NCBI GenBank assembly: GCA_903918555.1
Contig: CAIXEV010000398.1
Coordinates: 1-7,228 of the forward strand
From: an uncultured bacterium
Lineage (GTDB): Bacteria; Planctomycetota; Phycisphaerae; Phycisphaerales; SM1A02
Direction: 5' to 3'
DNA: 7,228 nucleotides
Part shown: positions 1 through 6,593 of the stretch, one piece after another
How positions within the stretch are numbered: position 1 is the stretch's first letter
How the letters are laid out: every line of letters begins with the position of its first letter
Made by a program: the position numbers and the translations under genes
Notes under the pieces: generated by a model
The model's input: only the letters and a program-made list of their open reading frames with translations
Told to the model about the DNA's origin: nothing
The model's database searches: none

Positions 1-2
1 TC

Positions 3-1313
<1,311 letters not shown>

Positions 1314-1421
1314 CCGTGGCTGTGGCCAGGGACAGGGCGACGCGGAGTCGCTGTTGAGCCCTGCATTCCTCCGTTCTCACGGTATTGCGGCGTGCGCAGC
1401 CGTGACGCCGATGGACAGCAC

Positions 1422-1901
1422 ATGCCTCGTATGGATCGTTTCTGTCTCCAACGGTTCGTCGTCGTCGTCGCCGCGTTGCTTCTTGCGACGGTCCAGTCGG
1501 CGTGTCGGCCTGCGCCGGTGCCCGCGGTTCAATCCGACCTGAATCGGCTCCGACAGACCATCGTGGTGCCGGCGGGTACGACCGCTGCGAGATGGCTGAT
1601 CTCCACGAATGGCAGCGGAGGACTGCTGCCCGCGCCGGGAACAACAGTTCTCCTCGCGCGACTCCAGATGGATCCAGACGCCATGAAGCAGTTGCATGGC
1701 ACCGGGGGATGGTCCAGCCCAGACAGGCTTCCCGCGATGTTGGAGAAACTCCTCGAGCCCGAAGAGCAGGCCGACGCGGTGCTGCGCTGCGTCTCCCCGG
1801 AACCGGCGGAATCCATCATCTACGGCACCACCTGGATGGAGGTCGAGATGTTCGTTGACGAGGGAGCATCCGCTGTCTTCCTCATCCTGCAGAAGAGCTG
1901 A
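1422..1901 (+). CDS. small exported protein of unknown function, possible lipoprotein
   Basis: I do not recognise this protein. From the ATG at 1422 it has 159 residues: a short basic start, a hydrophobic run FVVVVAALLLATV, then QSAC and a Pro-rich stretch RPAPVP. This looks like a signal peptide. The Cys suggests lipidation, but Gln at position -3 departs from the usual lipobox, so ordinary signal-peptidase cleavage is as likely. The mature part is about 130 residues without further membrane segments and ends in a Val/Ile-rich strand (ASAVFLILQKS). Other possible starts are GTG at 1392 and ATG at 1431. I chose 1422 because a GGA at 1413-1415 is the only purine cluster at a plausible distance and the signal peptide then begins at once. 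Its codon choice looks less biased to C/G third positions than its neighbours. It follows the peptidase by about 110 nt, so read-through is possible but not shown. Confidence 0.72.
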   Translation: MPRMDRFCLQRFVVVVAALLLATVQSACRPAPVPAVQSDLNRLRQTIVVPAGTTAARWLISTNGSGGLLPAPGTTVLLARLQMDPDAMKQLHGTGGWSSPDRLPAMLEKLLEPEEQADAVLRCVSPEPAESIIYGTTWMEVEMFVDEGASAVFLILQKS

Positions 1902-1906
1902 GCCGA

Positions 1907-1934
1907 GTCGTCGGACCCGTTGCCGTCCGACGAC
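1907..1934. terminator. hairpin between convergent genes, possible bidirectional terminator
   Basis: A perfect 10-bp inverted repeat, GTCGTCGGAC at 1907-1916 and GTCCGACGAC at 1925-1934, encloses an 8-nt loop. It starts 6 nt after the stop of the upstream small gene and lies about 48 nt beyond the stop of rluA on the other strand. No T-run follows on either strand, so it may act with Rho or as an mRNA 3'-end stabiliser rather than as a classic intrinsic terminator. The rest of the 80-nt gap shows nothing clear. Confidence 0.45.
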
Positions 1935-1981
1935 CTCGACGTACCCGCTTGTGCCCGCCATGACCCGGCACCGGCTTTCTC

Positions 1982-2635
1982 TCAGAACGGGCAGGGCGCC
2001 TCGAACGCGACGCGCGTGCCCGTCGCCGGGTGCGTGAACGCCAGCGTGCGCGCATGGAGGCACAGCCGTGGCCGCGCGCTGCGCGCCGCGCCTTCGGCGT
2101 ACAGGTCGTCGCCGAGGATCGGGTGTCCGAGGGCGAGCATGTGGACGCGCAGCTGGTGGCTGCGTCCCGTGAACGGCGTGAGCTTCACGCGTGTCCACGC
2201 GAAGCCGTCTGCGCCGCCGTCGCGCCCGCGTTCGAGCACCTCGTAGTCGGTGCGGCTCGGCTTCCCTTCCGCCATGTGCACGATCTGCCGCGCGCTGCCG
2301 AGCGCTTCCTTGCGGAGCGGCAGGTCGACCGTGCCGCGGTCGCTCGCGAGGTGCCCGGCCACGAGCGCCTCGTAGGTCTTGTCGACGCCGCGCGCCTCGA
2401 ACGACATGGAGAGCGTGCGGTGCGTGTCGGCGTCGCGCGCCAGCACGATGACGCCCGAGGTGTCGCGGTCGAGGCGATGGACGATGCGCGCCCCGGCGAA
2501 ATCCCGCTGCAGTCGCGTCACGAGGCAGTCGGCCTTCTCCGGCCCGATCCCAGGCACCGACAGGAGCCCCGAGCCCTTGTCGCATACGACGAGGAAGGGG
2601 TCTGAGAAGAGGACCGAGTAGCCGAGATCCGTCAC
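1982..2635 (-). CDS. rluA: RluA-family RNA pseudouridine synthase
   Basis: This 217-residue protein converts uridine to pseudouridine in structured RNA. The family signature HRLDRDTSG is at residues 53-61, with the catalytic Asp at residue 56. GLLSVPG (23-29) and GRSHQLRVHMLALGHPILGD (157-176) match my memory of E. coli RluA closely, and that enzyme has nearly the same length (219 aa). There is no N-terminal S4 domain, as in RluA and unlike RluC/RluD. E. coli RluA modifies 23S rRNA U746 and tRNA U32; the target here is an inference. One departure is KGSG where family members usually have KPSG. The start is a GTG at 2635: no ATG precedes the conserved core, and the protein then begins just before the first conserved strand. 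No Shine-Dalgarno sequence precedes it. It diverges from the propeller gene with 24 bp between the start codons. Confidence 0.93.
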   Translation of the reverse strand: MTDLGYSVLFSDPFLVVCDKGSGLLSVPGIGPEKADCLVTRLQRDFAGARIVHRLDRDTSGVIVLARDADTHRTLSMSFEARGVDKTYEALVAGHLASDRGTVDLPLRKEALGSARQIVHMAEGKPSRTDYEVLERGRDGGADGFAWTRVKLTPFTGRSHQLRVHMLALGHPILGDDLYAEGAARSARPRLCLHARTLAFTHPATGTRVAFEAPCPF

Positions 2636-2644
2636 GGGACGGGC

Positions 2645-2650
2645 TACACT
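2645..2650 (+). promoter_or_regulatory. -10 box TACACT for the propeller-nadB unit
   Basis: TACACT fits the TAnnnT core of a sigma-70 type -10 box and ends 9 nt before the ATG at 2660. A start site 7-9 nt downstream would give an mRNA with a leader of zero to three nucleotides. The bases just before the ATG (ACCGCCCC) contain no Shine-Dalgarno sequence, which agrees with leaderless translation. No good -35 is seen around 2622-2627, which already lies inside rluA. Confidence 0.55.
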
Positions 2651-2651
2651 A
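2646..2651 (-). promoter_or_regulatory. -10 box TAGTGT for rluA, overlapping the opposite -10
   Basis: Read on the minus strand, the same 7-mer gives TAGTGT (TAnnnT), 10 nt before the GTG start of rluA. It shares five bases with the plus-strand box, because TACACTA is symmetric for TAnnnTA. The minus-strand sequence between the box and the start (GCCCGTCCC) has no ribosome-binding site, so this transcript too would be nearly leaderless. No clear -35 was found. Confidence 0.45.
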
Positions 2652-2659
2652 ACCGCCCC

Positions 2660-3823
2660 ATGAAGCTTTGGAATCTCGCCGCCGTTTCGCTCCTCGCCGC
2701 CGCCTCGGCCTGCACCCCGAAACCGCCCGAATCACCCTCGGCGTCCGCGCCCGCCGTGGCGCCCGAGACGCGCCCCGCGGTGTCCAACCCGGCCATCGAG
2801 CCCGGCGTGACCGGCGCCCGCCAGCTGACCTTCTCCGACCGCTTCATCAAGGCCGGCGAGGCGTACTTCTCGCCCGACATGAAGCGCATCGTCTTCCAGG
2901 CGATCGAGGTCCCCGAGGGCGAGGACAGCCCCGCCGACTTCTACGCGATGTTCGTGTGCGATGTCGTGCGCGACGGCGCCGGCGACATCACCGGCGTCGC
3001 CAACATCCGCCGCGTGTCGCCAAAGGGCAGCGCGAACACCTGCGGCTGGTTCCACCCGACCGATCCGAACCGCCTCCTCTTCGCGTCGACCGTCGGCGCG
3101 CCGACCGCGCAGAACACGCCCGGCTACCAGCGCGGCACATCCCGATACCGTTGGGCGTTTCCGCCCGAGACGCGCATCGTCGAGGTCGACCTGCGCACGG
3201 CCGACGGCAGCGCGGGCTCGCTCAAGCCGCTCGAGGGCGACGGCAAGGCCTACATGGCCGAAGGCAGCTGGTCGCCCGACGGCCGCTTCATCCTGTTCTG
3301 CTCGCTCGAGTCGGGCGACGGCGACCTCTACATCCGCGACACGAAGACCGGCGCGCGCCGCGCGATCGTGACCGCGCCCGGCTACGACGGCGGCCCGTTC
3401 TTCTCGCCGGATGGCAAGCGCATCTGCTACCGATCCGACCGCAACCGCGACAACCTGCTGCAGGTGTTCGTCGCCGATCTCGTCTTCGGCGCGGACGGCT
3501 CGATCACGGGCATCGCGAACGAGACGCAGCTCACCTCGAACGAGCATGTGAACTGGTGCCCGTTCTTCCGTCCCGACGGCAAGACGCTCGTGTATGCGTC
3601 AAGCGAGATCGGCCACCGCAACTACGAGGTGTTCGAGATCGAGCTGCCGAGCAGCCCCGGCGCCACGCCGGCCCGGCGCCGCGTCACCGAGGCGGAGGGC
3701 GCCGATGTGCTGCCCGTCTTCTGCGCGGACGGCAAGTGGCTGCTCTGGACGGGCCAGCGCAACGAGACGCGCTCGAGCCAGCTCTTCGTCGGTCGCTACC
3801 GCGATCAAGGCGCCGCCAAGTGA
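2660..3823 (+). CDS. TolB-like (PD40) beta-propeller lipoprotein
   Basis: This 387-residue protein starts directly with a lipoprotein signal peptide (MKLWNLAAVSLLAAASAC); Cys18 is the likely lipidated residue. A Pro/Ala/Ser-rich linker runs to about residue 50. The rest is a propeller of PD40/WD40-like repeats. The blade motifs seen are YFSPDMKRIVFQA (69-81), WFHPTDPNRLLFAS (130-143), WSPDGRFILFCS (204-215), FSPDGKRICYRSD (248-260), FRPDGKTLVYASS (303-315) and FCADGKWLLWTGQ (354-366). Six repeats fit a six-bladed propeller like that of TolB, but there is no TolB N-terminal domain or Tol-Pal gene nearby, so a Tol role is not supported. The protein probably sits on a membrane facing the periplasm and binds a protein or ligand. 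Its GTG/TGA overlap with nadB at 3820-3823 indicates one mRNA and coupled translation. The start is firm because of the signal peptide. Confidence 0.9.
   Translation: MKLWNLAAVSLLAAASACTPKPPESPSASAPAVAPETRPAVSNPAIEPGVTGARQLTFSDRFIKAGEAYFSPDMKRIVFQAIEVPEGEDSPADFYAMFVCDVVRDGAGDITGVANIRRVSPKGSANTCGWFHPTDPNRLLFASTVGAPTAQNTPGYQRGTSRYRWAFPPETRIVEVDLRTADGSAGSLKPLEGDGKAYMAEGSWSPDGRFILFCSLESGDGDLYIRDTKTGARRAIVTAPGYDGGPFFSPDGKRICYRSDRNRDNLLQVFVADLVFGADGSITGIANETQLTSNEHVNWCPFFRPDGKTLVYASSEIGHRNYEVFEIELPSSPGATPARRRVTEAEGADVLPVFCADGKWLLWTGQRNETRSSQLFVGRYRDQGAAK
3807..3810 (+). promoter_or_regulatory. ribosome-binding site of nadB, inside the upstream gene
   Basis: AAGG lies 9 nt before the GTG at 3820 and supports that start. 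Together with the GTGA stop/start overlap it points to translational coupling with the propeller gene. Confidence 0.45.
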
Positions 3824-5502
3824 GCGACGCCGCGCTCTCGGCCATCTCGGAGCGGCGCTATCTCATTCCGTTCCGATCGCAGCTCCTGCCTGCGATCTTC
3901 ACCGACACGCTCGTGATCGGCTCGGGTGTCGCGGGCCTGCGCGCGGCGCTCGCGGCCGCGGAGCATGGCGATGTGATCGTCGCCGCGAAGGACGCGCTCG
4001 ACCTCACGAACACGGCGTGGGCGCAGGGGGGCATCGCAGCCACGATCGCCGCCGACGACAGCGCCGACGCGCATGTCGCCGACACGCTCGAGGCAGGCGC
4101 CGGGCTGTGCGAGCCGGAGCCGGTGCGCGCGCTCGTCGAGGAAGGCCCGCGCGAGGTCGAGCGCCTGATCGAGATCGGCATGCGCTTCGACCGCGATGCG
4201 AGCGGCGCGCTCGCGTTGACCCGCGAAGGCGGTCACGGGCGGCGCCGCATCGTCCACACCGATGGCGACGCGACGGGACGCGAACTCTCGCGCGCGCTGC
4301 TTGCGGCGTGCCGCCAGGACCCGCGCATCCGCCTCTTCGAGAAGTGCTTCGCGCTCGACCTCGTGACCTCCGGCACCTCGAGGCGCGGCGAAGACCGCGT
4401 GCTCGGGGCGATCACGCATCATCCGAAGTACGGCCTGCAGATCATCTGGGCGCGCGCGACCATCGTCGCCACCGGCGGCATGGGCCAGCTCTGGCGCGAG
4501 ACGACGAATTCGCGCATCGCGACCGGCGATGGCGTGGCGATGGCGTGGCGCGCGGGCGCGCAGGTCGCGGACCTCGAGTTCGAGCAGTTCCACCCGACCG
4601 CGCTCTATGTCGCGGGCGCCGCGCGCTCGCTCATCTCCGAGGCCGTGCGCGGCGAGGGTGCGCACCTCGTCGACCGCGCAGGCCGACGCTTCATGGAAGG
4701 TCGCCACGCGCTCGCCGAGCTCGCGCCGCGCGATGTCGTGAGCCGCGGGATCATCGAGCACCTCGCCTCGACGCAGGAGCCGAATGTGTTCCTCGATGCG
4801 CGTGGGCTTGGAAGCGCCGGCTTCGAGACGCGGTTTCCCGGCCTCTTCCGGCTGCTTTCGGGCTACGGCATCGACCCGGGCACGGCGCTCATCCCCGTCA
4901 TGCCCGCCGCGCACTACACGATCGGCGGCGTCTGGACCGACCTCGACGGCCGCACCAATGTCCCCGGGCTCTTCGCCTGCGGCGAGGCCGCGTGCAACGG
5001 CCTGCATGGCGCCAACCGCCTCGCCTCGAACTCGCTCCTCGAGGGCCTCGTCTTCGGCCGTCGCGCAGGCGTCGCAGCCGCGACCGCGGACGGCGGCGCG
5101 CGCGGGAACATCCGCATCGTGAGCGACATCCGGCCGAGCGAGAAGGGCGAGCTCGACCTCGTCGATGTGCGCTCGAGCCTCCGCAGCGCCATGTGGCGCA
5201 ATGTCGGCATCGTCCGCGCCGGCAACCGCCTCGCGGACGCGCTCGACATGGCGCACTTCTGGTGCCGCTACTCGCTCGACAAGATCTTCGACGACCTCGC
5301 CGGCTGGGAGATCCAGAACATGCTCATGTGCGCCACGCTGGTCGCGGAGGCCGCGCGCGCCCGCGAGGAGTCGCGCGGCACCCACACTCGCAGCGATTTT
5401 CCGGCGATGCGCGCGTCCGAGGCGCATCATCGGCTCTACTCCGCCATGCACGGTCGGCCCGTGCACCGTGCGGTTGGAGCAGCCACGGCCGCCGTCAAGT
5501 AG
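3820..5502 (+). CDS. nadB: L-aspartate oxidase (FAD-dependent)
   Basis: NadB oxidises L-aspartate to iminoaspartate, the first step of de novo NAD synthesis; quinolinate synthase (NadA), not in this window, uses the product. The protein has 560 residues (E. coli about 540). It has the dinucleotide motif GSGVAG (34-39), TNTAWAQGGIAA, an EGGH segment (136-139), EQFHPTALY with His258, ELAPRDVV with Arg304, AAHYTIGG with His365 and GLHGANRLASNSLLEG with Arg400. These four residues lie at a constant offset of 14 from the E. coli active-site residues I remember (H244, R290, H351, R386). The C-terminal helical domain with SRGTHTRSDFP is intact. HYTIGG and the EGGH segment argue for aspartate oxidase rather than SdhA/FrdA. 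The frame is open far upstream, but that is a shadow of the propeller gene. The GTG at 3820 is chosen for its AAGG site, the 4-nt overlap and a normal N-terminal length. Expression should be coupled to the propeller gene. Confidence 0.97.
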   Translation: MSDAALSAISERRYLIPFRSQLLPAIFTDTLVIGSGVAGLRAALAAAEHGDVIVAAKDALDLTNTAWAQGGIAATIAADDSADAHVADTLEAGAGLCEPEPVRALVEEGPREVERLIEIGMRFDRDASGALALTREGGHGRRRIVHTDGDATGRELSRALLAACRQDPRIRLFEKCFALDLVTSGTSRRGEDRVLGAITHHPKYGLQIIWARATIVATGGMGQLWRETTNSRIATGDGVAMAWRAGAQVADLEFEQFHPTALYVAGAARSLISEAVRGEGAHLVDRAGRRFMEGRHALAELAPRDVVSRGIIEHLASTQEPNVFLDARGLGSAGFETRFPGLFRLLSGYGIDPGTALIPVMPAAHYTIGGVWTDLDGRTNVPGLFACGEAACNGLHGANRLASNSLLEGLVFGRRAGVAAATADGGARGNIRIVSDIRPSEKGELDLVDVRSSLRSAMWRNVGIVRAGNRLADALDMAHFWCRYSLDKIFDDLAGWEIQNMLMCATLVAEAARAREESRGTHTRSDFPAMRASEAHHRLYSAMHGRPVHRAVGAATAAVK

Positions 5503-5519
5503 CCCCCAGGCCCCGCGCG

Positions 5520-6215
5520 ATGCGCAGCGTCCGAAGCATCCTTCCGTCGTCCAGCGCCATCGCGTTCGCGGTGCTCGCGTTCGCGTCGCTCGCCGCGTGC
5601 GGTCCGCGCGTCGAGTATCGCGCGCGCCCTGGGTACGCCTCGAGCGAGGAACTCCCGGACGAGATCGTGCTCAAGGACGGGACGGTCATCCGCTATGTGC
5701 CGCTCTCGGAGTTCCTCGCGCGCCGAAAGGCCCGCGAGGAAGGGCGCAGCTACGAGCCGCCGTCGACCGAGAAGGCGGCCGCCGATCCGCAGAAGCCGGG
5801 CTTCCGTGCCTGGGATGAAGCCGAGGACGGCTCGGTGCGCATGCAGGCGCTCATGCCCGAGCATGTCGTCGCCAACGCCATGCGCGCCTTCCGCGAGGAG
5901 CGCTACGGCGACCTCTGGGATCAGCTGGTCTCCGACGGAGTGAAGCGGCGCGCGGCCGCGGAAGGCGGCCCCGACGCCGCGCGCGAGCGCTTCGTCGGTT
6001 GGTGCGCGAAGAACCGCTCCGACGCGATGACGCTGCTCAACCGCATGAGCTTCGCCTTCAGTTCGAACGGGGTGGTCATGCGCAAGACCGGCGACAACAT
6101 GCTGCAGATGACGCTGACGCCGCAGGTGATCAAGGACTTCAAGCTGCGCGTGGTCGAGGTGTCGTTCGAGACGACGCCCGAAGGCGACCGCGTGAAGCTG
6201 GCCGGCATTCGGTAG
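5520..6215 (+). CDS. lipoprotein of unknown function
   Basis: I do not recognise this family. The protein has 231 residues and a clear lipoprotein signal: basic start MRSVRS, hydrophobic run AIAFAVLAFAS, lipobox LAAC with Cys27. After a charged linker comes ELPDEIVLKDGTVIRYVPL (44-62), a compact strand-like motif, then a charged, Pro-containing segment (65-105). The C-terminal half (about 110-231) begins with helices (MPEHVVANAMRAFREERYGDLWDQL) and ends in alternating strands (MSFAFSS, NMLQMTLTPQ, LRVVEVSFETTP). That order is compatible with an NTF2-like fold, but this is only a shape argument. The long open frame upstream is a shadow of nadB; the ATG at 5520 begins the signal peptide. The gene starts 17 nt after the nadB stop with only a weak AGG at 5508-5510, so it is probably the last gene of the unit. 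Confidence 0.85.
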   Translation: MRSVRSILPSSSAIAFAVLAFASLAACGPRVEYRARPGYASSEELPDEIVLKDGTVIRYVPLSEFLARRKAREEGRSYEPPSTEKAAADPQKPGFRAWDEAEDGSVRMQALMPEHVVANAMRAFREERYGDLWDQLVSDGVKRRAAAEGGPDAARERFVGWCAKNRSDAMTLLNRMSFAFSSNGVVMRKTGDNMLQMTLTPQVIKDFKLRVVEVSFETTPEGDRVKLAGIR

Positions 6216-6220
6216 TTCGA

Positions 6221-6240
6221 GTGGCCGCGGCTGCGGCCGC
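6221..6240 (+). terminator. short GC hairpin just after the lipoprotein stop
   Basis: GGCCGC (6223-6228) and GCGGCC (6233-6238) pair around a GGCT loop; a T-G and a G-C pair can extend the stem to 8 bp. It begins 6 nt after the stop codon. There is no T-run, so termination by itself is doubtful; 3'-end protection is the other option. Confidence 0.3.
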
Positions 6241-6253
6241 TCCCTCTGCTGGT

Positions 6254-6280
6254 CAGGTCTTGGAGAGGATCCAAGACCTG
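6254..6280 (+). terminator. perfect 10-bp hairpin, likely 3' end of the propeller-nadB-lipoprotein mRNA
   Basis: CAGGTCTTGG (6254-6263) and CCAAGACCTG (6271-6280) form a perfect stem with the 7-nt loop AGAGGAT. It is 38 nt after the last stop codon of the unit. No U-tract follows, so it is either a Rho-assisted or structure-only terminator, or an RNA element with the purine-rich loop exposed. It is unlike the palindromes downstream. Confidence 0.45.
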
Positions 6281-6302
6281 CCGGCGGTGCGCCGCGTCAT
6301 GA

Positions 6303-6328
6303 GAATGGCGCATGGGAATGGCGCACGG
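6303..6328. repeat. 13-nt tandem duplication at the left edge of palindrome A
   Basis: GAATGGCGCATGG (6303-6315) is followed directly by GAATGGCGCACGG (6316-6328), 12 of 13 bases identical. The second unit is the left end of palindrome A, so the edge of that element seems to have been duplicated, by slippage or on insertion. Confidence 0.75.
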
Positions 6329-6381
6329 CACGTGCCATTCAGTGCCAGGCACTGCGCGGCACGTGCCGTGCACGGCCATTC
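6316..6381. repeat. nested palindromic repeat, copy A (REP-like)
   Basis: This 66-nt element runs from GAATGG to CCATTC. The outer arms (6316-6336 and 6358-6381) are inverted repeats containing GGCACGTGCC; the right arm carries 3 extra bases near its end. The inner 15-mer CAGTGCCAGGCACTG (6340-6354) is itself a palindrome around a central A. A stretch of 34 nt (6340-6373) is identical to copy B. It resembles the palindromic intergenic repeats (REP class) that can spread with RAYT transposases, but no RAYT gene is present here and the family assignment is inferred from form alone. Confidence 0.85.
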
Positions 6382-6448
6382 GGGTTCGCGTTGCGCGCGG
6401 CACCGTCGGAAGCAGCCCCCCAAGGGCGCCAGAGCCGACCCCGCAGGG

Positions 6449-6511
6449 GAATGGTGCACGGCACGTGCCAGTCAGTGCCAGGCACTGCGCGGCACGTGCC
6501 GTGCACCATTC
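6449..6511. repeat. nested palindromic repeat, copy B, with perfect 21-bp arms
   Basis: This 63-nt element is in the same orientation as copy A, 133 nt further on. The outer arms 6449-6469 and 6491-6511 are perfect 21-nt inverted repeats, from GAATGGTGCACGG inward to GGCACGTGCC. Next come the unpaired triplets AGT and CGC, then the inner palindrome CAGTGCCAGGCACTG (6473-6487). Each arm also contains self-palindromes (GTGCAC, GGCACGTGCC), so the DNA can fold as one long hairpin or as several small ones. The left half differs from copy A at 2 of 24 positions. Confidence 0.88.
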
Positions 6512-6528
6512 AGGTCGCTGCGGAGTCC

Positions 6529-6567
6529 AAAAAGCACACGCGCCGAGGGTGTGCCTCGGCGCGCGTG
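6529..6567 (-). terminator. intrinsic terminator of clpC
   Basis: On the minus strand a GC-rich stem is followed by GC and TTTTT. The stem is CGCGCCGAGG (6539-6548) with CCTCGGCGCG (6554-6563) around a 5-nt loop, extended by 3 more pairs beyond one mismatch. The T-run corresponds to AAAAA at 6529-6533. It begins 27 nt past the clpC stop, the proper place for Rho-independent termination, and is the only hairpin in the window with a T-tract. Confidence 0.85.
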
Positions 6568-6593
6568 GATCTGGATTGGGTTGGAGCCCGCGC

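Larger units (their letters stand above)
6216..6593. other. 378-nt intergenic region between convergent genes, rich in inverted repeats
   Basis: No gene is supported here; the open frames crossing it are shadows or by-products of GC-rich palindromes. In order it holds a GGCCGC hairpin, a perfect 10-bp hairpin, a 13-nt tandem duplication, palindrome copy A, a 67-nt spacer with no clear feature, palindrome copy B, and the minus-strand terminator of clpC. Bases 6568-6593 show nothing notable. Confidence 0.8.

Noticed and set aside
1332..1354. Possible terminator hairpin after the M1 peptidase (ACAG/CTGT and CGAC/GTCG)
   Set aside because: The two 4-bp stems are split by a GG bulge and no T-run follows; too weak to call.
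2668..3819. Upstream open extension of the nadB frame
   Set aside because: It overlaps the propeller gene in another frame and is Arg-rich without motifs. The FAD-binding motif begins soon after the GTG at 3820.
2660..3823. Calling the propeller gene tolB
   Set aside because: The TolB N-terminal domain and neighbouring tolA/Q/R or pal genes are missing, and the protein is a predicted lipoprotein; only the PD40 propeller is shared.
4528..4549. 11-nt tandem repeat GATGGCGTGGC inside nadB
   Set aside because: It encodes the conserved GDGVAMAWRAG segment of the enzyme family, so the repeat is a coincidence of codon choice and not an expansion.
3805..5466. 553-residue minus-strand open frame opposite nadB
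   Set aside because: It is the antisense shadow of a well-conserved gene, with composition set by the complementary codons and no recognisable domain.
3594..5519. A very long open frame running through nadB into the last lipoprotein gene
   Set aside because: Its first 640 or so residues are Arg/Ala-rich and low in complexity, as expected from a shifted frame of GC-rich DNA. Only the part from the ATG at 5520 has a signal peptide and normal composition.
6316..6511. CRISPR array
   Set aside because: There are only two units, each a long palindrome with one 67-nt gap. This is not a set of short direct repeats with uniform spacers, and no cas gene is present.
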